Below are positions 35,683 through 43,913 of a stretch of DNA of 64,000 nucleotides, piece by piece (position 1 is the first letter of the stretch; every line of letters begins with the position of its first letter). This DNA comes from Streptomyces sp. SID13726. GTDB lineage: Bacteria; Actinomycetota; Actinomycetes; Streptomycetales; Streptomycetaceae. Location: the NCBI RefSeq assembly GCF_010548375.1, contig NZ_JAAGLY010000002.1:1-64000 (forward strand). The letters are read 5' to 3'. The notes under the pieces are model-generated. The model saw only the letters and a program-made list of their open reading frames with translations, had not been told where the DNA came from and made no database searches. The translations under genes were made by a program, and so were the position numbers.

Positions 35683-36036
35683 ATGGCCTTGGAATGGGAA
35701 CAAGTCGTCGTGGACTCGGCCGATCCCGTGGCCCTGGGGCGCTGGTGGGCCCGGGCGCTGGGCTGGGTGGTGGTCGGGGACGCCCCGGACGAGTTCGAGA
35801 TCCGTCCGGAGAGGGACCGGCTGCCGGGGCTGCTGTTCGCACCGGTGCCGGAGGCGAAGAGCGTCAAGAACCGGCTCCATCTCGACTTCCGGCCCAACAA
35901 CCAGGAGGCCGAGGTCGCCCGCCTCCTGGCCCTGGGAGCCCGCCGTGCCGACGTCGGGCAGGGCGAGCAGCCGTGGGTGGTCCTGGTGGATCCGGAGGGC
36001 AACGAGTTCTGCGTGCTGGGTGAGCGGCGAGCCTGA
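35683..36036 (+). CDS. VOC / glyoxalase-like domain protein
   Basis: A 117-residue protein of the glyoxalase-like domain type (Glyoxalase_6): VVVDSADPVALGRWWARALGWVVV, then LHLDFRPNNQEAEVARLLALGA and WVVLVDPEGNEFCVL. The metal-binding His/Glu positions are partly present (LHLDF, NEFC). The substrate is unknown. A TACGCT -10-like element (35671-35676) ends six bases before the ATG, indicating a leaderless transcript. Confidence 0.85.
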   Translation: MALEWEQVVVDSADPVALGRWWARALGWVVVGDAPDEFEIRPERDRLPGLLFAPVPEAKSVKNRLHLDFRPNNQEAEVARLLALGARRADVGQGEQPWVVLVDPEGNEFCVLGERRA

Positions 36037-36154
36037 CCCCGACGGGGTCAGGCGTACCTGCGCGCGGCGGGCCGATCGAACATACGATGGGCGGGACCGG
36101 GCCGGTGACGACGGGGACACCGTGCCCCGACCGATCGCTCGGGGTGGGAGACGT

Positions 36155-37831
36155 ATGGCACAGGCCGCCGAATCGGCGCGGACCGTCATCCTGACCGTGG
36201 ACGACGACCCGGGAGTCTCCCGTGCCGTCGCCCGCGATCTGCGGCGGCGCTACGGCGAGTCGTACCGGATCGTGCGCGCGGAGTCCGGGGAGTCCGCGCT
36301 GGAGGCGCTGCGGGAGCTGAAGCTGCGCGGCGACCTCGTGGCGGTGATCCTGGCCGACTACCGCATGCCGCAGATGAACGGCATCGAGTTCCTCGAACAG
36401 GCCCTGGACGTGTATCCCGGGGCGCGCCGCGTGCTGCTGACGGCGTACGCGGACACCAATGCGGCGATCGACGCCATCAACGTCGTCGACCTCGACCACT
36501 ACCTCCTCAAGCCCTGGGACCCGCCCGAGGAGAAGCTCTACCCGGTCCTGGACGACCTCCTGGAGGCGTGGCGGTGCAGCGACCACCGGCCGGTGCCCGC
36601 CACCAAGGTGATCGGGCACCGCTGGTCGGCGCGCTCTTCGGACGTGAGGGAGTTCCTGGCCCGCAACCAGGTGCCGTACCGCTGGTACTCCACCGACGAG
36701 CCGGAGGGACAGCGGCTGCTCGCGGCCGCGGGGCAGGACGGGCAGCGGCTGCCGGTGGTGATCACGGCGGACGGTACGGCGCTCGTCGAGCCGGATGTGC
36801 CCGAACTCGCCGCGCACGTGGGGCTGGCGACGACACCCACGGCCGACTTCTACGACCTGGTCGTCATCGGCGGCGGGCCCGCCGGGCTCGGTGCCGCGGT
36901 GTACGGGGCCTCGGAGGGCCTGCGGACGGTGCTGGTGGAGCGGTCGGCGACTGGCGGGCAGGCCGGGCAGAGTTCGCGGATCGAGAACTACCTGGGCTTC
37001 CCGGACGGCGTGTCCGGTGGCCAGCTCACCGACCGGGCCCGGCGCCAGGCGGCGAAGTTCGGCGCGGAGATCCTCACGGCCCGCGAGGTGTCGGGTCTGG
37101 AGGTCAACGGGGCGGCCCGTACCGTGCGGTTCTCGGACGGGTCGGCGGTCGCCGCGCACTCCGTGATCCTCGCGACCGGTGTGTCGTACCGGCAGCTGGA
37201 GGCGCCGGGCTGCAACGACCTGACCGGCTGCGGGGTCTACTACGGCTCGGCGCTCACGGAGGCCGCGTCCTGCCAGGGCCAGGACATCTACATCGTCGGC
37301 GGCGCCAACTCCGCCGGGCAGGCGGCGATGTACCTGTCCCGGGGCGCCAAGTCGGTGACCCTGCTGGTGCGTGGTGCCGACCTCGCCGCGTCGATGTCGT
37401 ACTACCTGATCCAGCAGATCGAGGAGGCCCCGAACATCTCGGTCCGCGCGCGCACCGTCGTCGAGTCCGCGCACGGCACCGACCACCTGGAGCAGCTCAC
37501 CCTGCGCGACGTCGACACCGGGGAGACCGAACTCGTCGACGCGCAGTGGATGTTCGTGTTCATCGGGGCGGCCCCGCTGACCGGCTGGCTGGACGGCACG
37601 GTGCTGCGGGACGAGCACGGGTTCATCCTGGCCGGGCCCGACCTCACCGCCGACGGACGGCCGCCGGCGGAGTGGGAGCTGGACCGGCCGCCGTACCACC
37701 TGGAGACCAACATCCCCGGCGTGTTCGTCGCCGGGGACGCGCGCGCCGAGTCCGCGAAGCGGGTCGCGTCCGCCGTCGGAGAGGGAGCCATGGCCGTGAT
37801 GCTCGTCCACCGGTATCTGGAGCAGTCGTGA
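36155..37831 (+). CDS. Receiver / Grx-like / thioredoxin-reductase-like fusion
   Basis: A 558-residue fusion. Residues 10-130 are a CheY-type receiver: D16-D18, phospho-acceptor D68 (LADYRMPQMNG), T96, K119 in LLKPWD. Residues about 150-225 look like a glutaredoxin/thioredoxin fold (LPVVITADGTALVEPDVPELAAHVGL), but the active-site region reads WSARSS with no Cys pair. Residues 232-558 are a TrxR-like flavoprotein: GGGPAGLGAA (239-248), YIVGGANSAGQAA, GVFVAGDARAESAKRVASAVGEGA. The usual redox CxxC is replaced at YYGSALTEA. ATG follows GGGAG; the last four bases overlap the kinase gene. The receiver probably gates an FAD oxidoreductase instead of a DNA-binding domain. Confidence 0.9.
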   Translation: MAQAAESARTVILTVDDDPGVSRAVARDLRRRYGESYRIVRAESGESALEALRELKLRGDLVAVILADYRMPQMNGIEFLEQALDVYPGARRVLLTAYADTNAAIDAINVVDLDHYLLKPWDPPEEKLYPVLDDLLEAWRCSDHRPVPATKVIGHRWSARSSDVREFLARNQVPYRWYSTDEPEGQRLLAAAGQDGQRLPVVITADGTALVEPDVPELAAHVGLATTPTADFYDLVVIGGGPAGLGAAVYGASEGLRTVLVERSATGGQAGQSSRIENYLGFPDGVSGGQLTDRARRQAAKFGAEILTAREVSGLEVNGAARTVRFSDGSAVAAHSVILATGVSYRQLEAPGCNDLTGCGVYYGSALTEAASCQGQDIYIVGGANSAGQAAMYLSRGAKSVTLLVRGADLAASMSYYLIQQIEEAPNISVRARTVVESAHGTDHLEQLTLRDVDTGETELVDAQWMFVFIGAAPLTGWLDGTVLRDEHGFILAGPDLTADGRPPAEWELDRPPYHLETNIPGVFVAGDARAESAKRVASAVGEGAMAVMLVHRYLEQS

Positions 37832-39288
37832 GCGGGCAGCTGATGCCGTGCAGCCCCACGGAGATCGGGTCGCTGTTCCTGTTCGAGAAGCTCTCCTCCG
37901 AGCAGCTGGGGCAGTTGTGCGCCGCGGGCCGGGTGGAGCGGTTCGAGCCCGGTCCGGTGTACACCGAGGGCGAGGCCGCCACCTGCTTCTACGTGATGAT
38001 CGAGGGCACGGTGGTGCTCTCCCGCCGGGTCGGCGGGGACGACGTGGAGGTGAGCCGCACCTCGCAGCGCGGGGTGTACTCGGGGTCCATGCAGGCGTAC
38101 CTGGGCGACCGGGTGCGGCAGATCTACAACAACTCCATGCGGGTGACGGAGCCTTCGCGGTTCTTCGTGCTGCCCGCGGAGACGTTCTCGGACTTCATGC
38201 AGGAGTGGTTCCCGATGGCGGTCCATCTGCTGGAGGGCCTCTTCTTCGGGTCGAAGAACACCCAGCGGGCCATCGGGCAGCGTGAACGGCTGCTGGCGCT
38301 TGGCTCGTTGTCGGCCGGGCTCACGCACGAGCTCAACAACCCGGCCGCGGCGGCCGTGCGGGCAACGGCCACCCTGCGGGAGCGCGTCGGCAAGATGCGG
38401 CACAAGCTCGGCATCATCGCCCAGGGCTCCTACACCCCGGAGGACATGGCCAACCTCATCGACATCCAGGAGCGCACGGCCGAACGGGTCGCCAAGGCGC
38501 CGGTGTTGAGCCCGCTGGAGGCCTCCGACCGGGAGGACGCCCTGAGCGACTGGCTCGACGACCACGGCATCCAGGACGGCTGGCGGATCGCGCCCACCTT
38601 CGTGCAGGCTGGCCTCGACGCCGACTGGCTGGACCAGGTCGCGGCGGCCGTGGACGAGGAGATCCTCCCGAACGCGATCGGCTGGCTCAACTACACCGTC
38701 GAGACCGAGCTGTTGATGGACGAGATCAACGACTCCACGGCGCGGATCTCCCACCTGGTCGACGCGGCCAAGCAGTACTCGCAGCTGGACCGGGCGCCCT
38801 ACCAGGTGGCCGATGTGCACGAACTCCTCGACAGCACACTGCTGATGCTCTCCGGGAAGATCGGGCAGCAGATCAAGGTCGTCAAGGAGTACGACCGGAC
38901 CCTGCCGCGGGTGCCGGCCTACCCCGCCGAGCTCAACCAGGTGTGGACGAACCTGATCGACAACGCGGTGCACGCCATCAACAGCACGGGCGGGGAAGGC
39001 ACGTTGACGGTCCGGACCGCGCTCGACCACGACCGGCTGCTGGTGGAGTTCCGGGACACCGGGCCCGGGGTGCCGGCGGACATCCGCGGGCGGATCTTCG
39101 ATCCCTTCTTCACCACCAAGCCGGTGGGTGAGGGGACCGGCCTCGGGCTCGACATCTCCTGGCGGATCGTGGTCAACAAGCACCACGGCACGCTCCAGGT
39201 GGAGTCCTCGCCGGGCGACACGCGCTTCCAGGTACTGCTTCCGCTGACCGCCGTCGACGACAACGACACGACCGAGGAGCCGGAATGA
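37828..39288 (+). CDS. Soluble histidine kinase with N-terminal cNMP-binding domain
   Basis: A 486-residue cytoplasmic kinase. Residues about 8-130 form a cNMP-binding jelly roll (FYVMIEGTVVLSRRVGG, SMQAYLGDR). The kinase core has H-box SLSAGLTHELNNPAAAAVRA, N-box LNQVWTNLIDNAVHAI, and G-boxes DTGPGVPAD and GTGLGLDIS. There is no membrane helix. The GTG start overlaps the preceding stop (GTGA) and its own stop overlaps the UBP gene. It is the evident partner of the receiver-flavoprotein fusion. The cNMP pocket lacks a clear canonical Arg, so the ligand is open. Confidence 0.92.
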   Translation: MSGQLMPCSPTEIGSLFLFEKLSSEQLGQLCAAGRVERFEPGPVYTEGEAATCFYVMIEGTVVLSRRVGGDDVEVSRTSQRGVYSGSMQAYLGDRVRQIYNNSMRVTEPSRFFVLPAETFSDFMQEWFPMAVHLLEGLFFGSKNTQRAIGQRERLLALGSLSAGLTHELNNPAAAAVRATATLRERVGKMRHKLGIIAQGSYTPEDMANLIDIQERTAERVAKAPVLSPLEASDREDALSDWLDDHGIQDGWRIAPTFVQAGLDADWLDQVAAAVDEEILPNAIGWLNYTVETELLMDEINDSTARISHLVDAAKQYSQLDRAPYQVADVHELLDSTLLMLSGKIGQQIKVVKEYDRTLPRVPAYPAELNQVWTNLIDNAVHAINSTGGEGTLTVRTALDHDRLLVEFRDTGPGVPADIRGRIFDPFFTTKPVGEGTGLGLDISWRIVVNKHHGTLQVESSPGDTRFQVLLPLTAVDDNDTTEEPE

Positions 39289-39638
39289 CCGACGTCAAGG
39301 GGATCGACCCGAGCGTGCCGCCGAGCGGGGACGGGTGCGTGGAGTGCGACGCGGTGGGCGGCTGGTGGTTCCATCTGCGGCGGTGCGCGCAGTGCGGGCA
39401 CGTGGGGTGCTGCGACTCCTCCCCCGGTCAGCACGCCACGGGGCACTTCCGGGATGCTGGGCATCCGCTGGTGCAGAGTTTCGAGCCGGGTGAGGAGTGG
39501 TTCTGGAACTTCGAGACGAGTGAGATGTTCGAGGCGGGGCCGGAGCTGGCCGCGCCGGGGAGCCATCCTTCGGGGCAGCCGTCGCCCGGGCCGGAGGGGC
39601 GAGTGCCGGTGGACTGGGCACGGACGTTGCGCCGATGA
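39285..39638 (+). CDS. ZnF-UBP (UBP-type zinc finger) protein
   Basis: A 117-residue protein with a zinc finger of the UBP class: GCVECDAVGGWWFHLRRCAQCGHVGCCDSSPGQHATGHFRDAGHPLV. The Cys and His ligands are arranged as in eukaryotic ubiquitin-binding ZnF-UBP domains. The C-terminal half is low-complexity, rich in Pro and Gly. It starts within the stop codon of the kinase gene (ATGA), completing the three-gene cassette. In eukaryotes the domain binds the free C-terminus of ubiquitin; the bacterial ligand is unknown. Confidence 0.88.
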   Translation: MTDVKGIDPSVPPSGDGCVECDAVGGWWFHLRRCAQCGHVGCCDSSPGQHATGHFRDAGHPLVQSFEPGEEWFWNFETSEMFEAGPELAAPGSHPSGQPSPGPEGRVPVDWARTLRR

Positions 39639-39686
39639 GCCCGGGACAGACGGTCGTGGTGCGGCCGCAGAGTGTTCGTGGCCGGT

Positions 39687-39710
39687 CGCGCAGTTCCCCG
39701 CGCCCCTAGG
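39687..39710. repeat. Streptomyces-type intergenic repeat
   Basis: The string CGCGCAGTTCCCCGCGCCCC (39687-39706), followed by TAGG, is one I recall as a widespread dispersed intergenic sequence in Streptomyces. Only one copy is seen here. It lies between the UBP gene and the LAL regulator. Confidence 0.5.
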
Positions 39711-39751
39711 TGGGTCGACCGGCTGTTCGTGCGAAGTGCCAGGATGTAGTC

Positions 39752-42700
39752 GTGTCGCAGATCTCCATCAGTGCTCCCCTCATCGGGCGGGACGACGAGC
39801 TTGACCGGCTTTCCGGGGTGCTGGAACGAGCCCGGGGCGGGGAGGCCCGGGCTGTTCTCGTCGCCGGGGATGCCGGGGTCGGCAAGACGCGGTTGCTGGA
39901 CGAGGTCATGGGGCGGGCCGCTGCGGACGGGATGACCGTCGTCACCGGGCACTGCGTCGATCTGGGGGACGTCGGGCTGCCCTATCTCCCGTTCACCGAG
40001 ATGCTGGGGGCCCTCGCGCAGGACGAGCGGTTCGCCGGGGTGCTCGCGGCCCATCCGGTGGTGGAACGGTTGCTGGGAGGGGGATCTCCTGGGGACTCCG
40101 GCGATCGGCTGAGGTTGTTCGAGGGGATCGCCGGGCTGCTCGCCGGCATCGCGGACATCGCTCCCCTGCTGCTGGTCCTGGAGGATCTGCACTGGGCGGA
40201 CCAGTCGTCGCGGGATCTGCTGCGGTTCCTGCTCAGCCGGGGCATCCTCCAGCGGGCCGCCGGTGGGACGCCCACGCATCCGCTGGCGGTGCTCGCCTCC
40301 TACCGGGCCGACGACCTGCACCGGCGGCATCCGCTGCGGCCCCTGCTCGCCGAGTTGGTGCGGCTGCCCTCCGTCGAGCGGCTGGAGCTGCGGCCGATGG
40401 CGGACGCCGAGGTGGCGCGGCTGGTGCGGGCGCTGCGGGAGGGGCCGCTGGCCGACACCACCGTGCGGCGGATCGTCGAGCGGGCCGAGGGCAACGCCTT
40501 CTACGCCGAGGAGTTGCTCGCCGCCACCGGGAGCGGGGACGGCGGTGTGCCCAGCGGGCTCGCCGACGTGCTGCTGATCCGGTTCGAGCAGCTCTCCGAC
40601 ACCGCCCAGCAGGTGCTGCGCACCGCCGCAGTCGCCGGGCGGCGCGTCGAGCACGACCTGTTGCGGGACGCCGTACGCCTGCCCGACGAGGAGTTGGAGG
40701 CGGCGCTGCGGGAGGCCATCGGGCGGCAATTGCTGGTGCCGGGCGACCGGGACACGTACGCGTTCCGGCACGCCCTGGCCCGTGAGGCGGTCTACGCGGA
40801 TCTGCTGCCGGGTGAACGAGCGCGGCTGCACGGGGCGTTCGCGCGGCTGCTCGACGGGCGGGGGCACCGAGCCGAGAGCGCGGCGGAGCGGGCCCACCAC
40901 TACCGGGAGAGCCACGACCTGGCGGAGGCGCTCGCGGCCTCGCTCGATGCCGCGGACCATGCCATGCGGGTGGGGGCGCCGGCCGAGGAGCTACGGCATC
41001 TGGAGGCGGCCCTCGACCTGTGGTCGGCGGTGGACGCGTCCGCGCGGCCCGCGGGCGAGGGGGTCGACCGGGTACGGCTGATGCTGCGGGCCTCCGCCGC
41101 CGCGGCGCACACCGGCGAGCTGCACCGGGCGGTGTCGCTCACCCGGGCCGCGCTCGCGGGCGTCGGCCAGGAGGCGGACTCCGAACTCGCCGCCCGGGTG
41201 CGCTACACGCTCGCCGGGAACCTGATGAGCGTCGACAACCTCACCGCGGCCTTCGCCTACAGCAGCGAGGCGCTCGCCATGATCCCCGCCGAGCCCCCGA
41301 CCCGTACCTGGGTGTGGGCGGCGGCGACCCATGTGCTGGCGGCCCGCCATGTCGGGGAGAACGAGACCGCGCTGCGGGTCGCCCGGCAGGCGCTCGGCCG
41401 GGCGGAGCAGTTGGGCGTGACCGACGCGCAGGCCGACCTGCTGATCTCGCTGGCGATCCTGGAGGGCGGCGGCCGGCGCACGGTGGAGGGGCGGGAGCGG
41501 CTGCGGCAGGCACGGGAGCTGGCCCGCAGCTCGGGCAACGCGCCGGTGGAGACACGCGCGCTGTTCAACCTCGCCATCGGCTCCTTCGAGTCCGGGCATC
41601 TCGACGAGAGCCTGCCCTGGATCAGCGACGGCCTGGACCGCGCTCGCCGGGCGGGGCTGCTGTCGTCGCCGTACCCGATGGAGATGCGCTACCTCCAGCT
41701 GCTGGTGCTGTACACGCTGGGCCGCTGGGACGACTGCGTCGCGGCGGCGCGGACCGATGCCGAGGTACTGCCCGTGGCCGGTGGGTACACGGTCGCGCCC
41801 GCGCTGTACGTGGCGCTCGCGCGCGGGGACTTCCGGGCTGCCGACCGGGCCCGGGCGCTGCTGGAGCCGCCGTTCGACTGGATGGCCACGCTGGTGGCGG
41901 GCATCGCGCTGACCGACGCGGCCGCCTTGCAGGGCGACGCGGAGGGGGCCGTGGAGCGGATGCGGACCACGGTGGCCGCGCTGACCGACGAGACGGGTAC
42001 GGCTCCGCATGTGACGGTCCGGCTGGCCGCGCTCGCGCTGGCCGCGGTCGCCGACCGGGCCGTGGACCTGCGCCTCAAGGGCGACCCGGCCGGGGCGGGC
42101 CATTGGGCGCGGACCGCGACGGAGCTGGTGGAGCTGGCCAGGACGACCGCCGTGGACGGCGAGGGCGGGATACCGCAGGGTCCGGAGGGGCAGGCGTGGC
42201 TGGCGCGGGCCGAGGCGGAGTGGACACGGGCCGTGTCGGGGCCGGACGCGGAGGTCTGGGCGAAGGCGGTGGCCGCGTTCGACTTCGGTGACGTGTACGA
42301 ACCGGCGCGCTGCCGGCTGCGGTACGCCGAGGCCCTGCTCGCCGCCGACCGGCGCGAGGAGGCCGCCGTCGAGGCGCGCGCCGCCCGCGAGGTGTTCGCC
42401 GGGCTGGGCGCCGAGGTGCTGCTGGGACAGGCGGACGAGCTGATCCGGCGCGGCCGTCTCGCCGAGGCCCCGGCCGCCACCGCGTCCCTGCTCACGGCCC
42501 GGGAGCGGGACGTGCTGCGGCTGCTCGCCCGGGGGCGCAGCAACCGGCAGATCGGCGAGGAGCTGTTCATCTCCGGCAAGACGGCGAGTGTGCACGTCTC
42601 CAACATCCTCGCCAAGCTGGGCGCCGCGAGCCGTACCGAGGCCGTGGCCGTCGCCTACCGGGAGGGGCTGATCATCCCGGAGACGACGGCCCGCGACTGA
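39752..42700 (+). CDS. LuxR-family ATPase regulator (LAL type)
   Basis: A 982-residue protein. The N-terminal AAA/ATPase has Walker A GDAGVGKT (39-46) and Walker B LLLVLEDLHWAD. A long helical TPR-like middle region follows. The C-terminal LuxR helix-turn-helix reads LLTARERDVLRLLARGRSNRQIGEEL to SVHVSNILAKLGAASRTEAV. LAL regulators act as large ATP-dependent activators, often for sugar or secondary-metabolite genes. GTG 39752 matches the usual start (SAPLIGRDDEL shortly after). The gene points toward the convergent glycan operon (7 bp between stops), which need not be its target. Confidence 0.92.
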   Translation: MSQISISAPLIGRDDELDRLSGVLERARGGEARAVLVAGDAGVGKTRLLDEVMGRAAADGMTVVTGHCVDLGDVGLPYLPFTEMLGALAQDERFAGVLAAHPVVERLLGGGSPGDSGDRLRLFEGIAGLLAGIADIAPLLLVLEDLHWADQSSRDLLRFLLSRGILQRAAGGTPTHPLAVLASYRADDLHRRHPLRPLLAELVRLPSVERLELRPMADAEVARLVRALREGPLADTTVRRIVERAEGNAFYAEELLAATGSGDGGVPSGLADVLLIRFEQLSDTAQQVLRTAAVAGRRVEHDLLRDAVRLPDEELEAALREAIGRQLLVPGDRDTYAFRHALAREAVYADLLPGERARLHGAFARLLDGRGHRAESAAERAHHYRESHDLAEALAASLDAADHAMRVGAPAEELRHLEAALDLWSAVDASARPAGEGVDRVRLMLRASAAAAHTGELHRAVSLTRAALAGVGQEADSELAARVRYTLAGNLMSVDNLTAAFAYSSEALAMIPAEPPTRTWVWAAATHVLAARHVGENETALRVARQALGRAEQLGVTDAQADLLISLAILEGGGRRTVEGRERLRQARELARSSGNAPVETRALFNLAIGSFESGHLDESLPWISDGLDRARRAGLLSSPYPMEMRYLQLLVLYTLGRWDDCVAAARTDAEVLPVAGGYTVAPALYVALARGDFRAADRARALLEPPFDWMATLVAGIALTDAAALQGDAEGAVERMRTTVAALTDETGTAPHVTVRLAALALAAVADRAVDLRLKGDPAGAGHWARTATELVELARTTAVDGEGGIPQGPEGQAWLARAEAEWTRAVSGPDAEVWAKAVAAFDFGDVYEPARCRLRYAEALLAADRREEAAVEARAAREVFAGLGAEVLLGQADELIRRGRLAEAPAATASLLTARERDVLRLLARGRSNRQIGEELFISGKTASVHVSNILAKLGAASRTEAVAVAYREGLIIPETTARD

Positions 42701-42707
42701 CGGCCCC

Positions 42708-43913
42708 TCAACTGCGGGCGCACTCCAGGCTCTTGAGGTCGACGGCGTCCGCCATGGCCTGCATGCCCTTGTCGTTGGGGTGGATGTGGTCGCCGCCGTC
42801 GAAGAACGGGAGCATCCGCTCGTGGTCGTAGGGGCTGCGCAGGACGCGGTCGAAGTCGGTGACGGCGTCGAACTCGTCCCGGTGGCTCCTGATGAACTCG
42901 TTGACCTCCTGGCGTACGGCCTCGGCGGCCGGGTCCCATTCCGGCCAGCCCTTGAAGGGGGCGATGGTGGAGACGACCACGCACTTGCCGGCGTCGTGGG
43001 CCCGGTCGACGATCTGGCGGTAGCCGCCGATCAGGTCCTGCGCGGTGACGCCGGTGTGGGCCTTGAGGTCGTTGACGCCCTCGAAGAGGAAGACCGTCGA
43101 CACGCCCGGCTGGGACAGCACGTCCCGCTCCAGGCGGTTCAGGGCGCTCGGTCCGGCGCCGTCGGCCAGCACCTTGTTGCCGGAGATCCCCTCGTTGGCC
43201 ACGCCCTTGACACCGGTGCGGGCCTTCTGGAGGCGGCGGGCGAGGTAGTCGGGCCAGCGCCGGTTGCGGTCGGTGGTGGACTGCCAGCCGTCGGTGATGG
43301 AGTCGCCGAGCGCGACGACCGCGCCGGTGGCCGCGTCCGTGCGTACCGAGACGGCGTCCAGGTAGAACCACGATCCGACGGTCCCGGTCCAGCCGGTACC
43401 GCTCTCCTCGGCGGTGTGGTCGCCCTCGGCGGTGTACGACGTCTGCAGGGCCATCCAGTGTCCGGTGACCGGTCCCGCCGCGTCCGGGGTGTGGACGCTG
43501 ACGACCAGGTCCGACTCGGCGGGCAGCCTGCCGGGCAGCGGGTCGCTGTACACGGTGGTGCCGGGTTCCAGGGTGACGGAGGACGAGCCGTCGAAGGTGA
43601 GCCGCCGGTTGGTGCCGCGGACCAGTTCGGCGTCCTTCAGCTGGAGGCCGGCGTAGACGCTGTCAAAGGTCACCGGCCGGTCCCCGAAGGCGTTGGAGAG
43701 CCGGATGCGCGGGGACCGGCCGCCGACGCTGGTGTGGACCACCATGCGGTATCCGCGCGCCGCCGACACGTCGGCGATGCGGTAGGCGCTGGTGCCCCAG
43801 GTGATCACCCCGTCGGGCGGGCCGACGGCGGCCGGTGCGGGGCCGGCCTGGAGGGCCGCGGCCGTGACGGTGACGGCGAGCAGCCGTACGGTCCGGGGTA
43901 TCCCGCCCCTCAT
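42708..43913 (-). CDS. Secreted SGNH/GDSL hydrolase
   Basis: A 401-residue exported esterase-like enzyme. A signal peptide (about 1-29, LLAVTVTAAALQAGPAPAA) is followed by a beta domain, then SGNH block I VVALGDSITDG, block II ISGNKV, block III FLFEGVNDL and block V DHIHPNDKG. All four catalytic elements (Ser, Gly, Asn, His/Asp) are present. It probably removes acetyl or other acyl groups from glycans. Its ATG overlaps the GH95 stop (ATGA). It is the last gene of the ROK-GH27-GH95-SGNH operon. Confidence 0.92.
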   Translation of the reverse strand: MRGGIPRTVRLLAVTVTAAALQAGPAPAAVGPPDGVITWGTSAYRIADVSAARGYRMVVHTSVGGRSPRIRLSNAFGDRPVTFDSVYAGLQLKDAELVRGTNRRLTFDGSSSVTLEPGTTVYSDPLPGRLPAESDLVVSVHTPDAAGPVTGHWMALQTSYTAEGDHTAEESGTGWTGTVGSWFYLDAVSVRTDAATGAVVALGDSITDGWQSTTDRNRRWPDYLARRLQKARTGVKGVANEGISGNKVLADGAGPSALNRLERDVLSQPGVSTVFLFEGVNDLKAHTGVTAQDLIGGYRQIVDRAHDAGKCVVVSTIAPFKGWPEWDPAAEAVRQEVNEFIRSHRDEFDAVTDFDRVLRSPYDHERMLPFFDGGDHIHPNDKGMQAMADAVDLKSLECARS

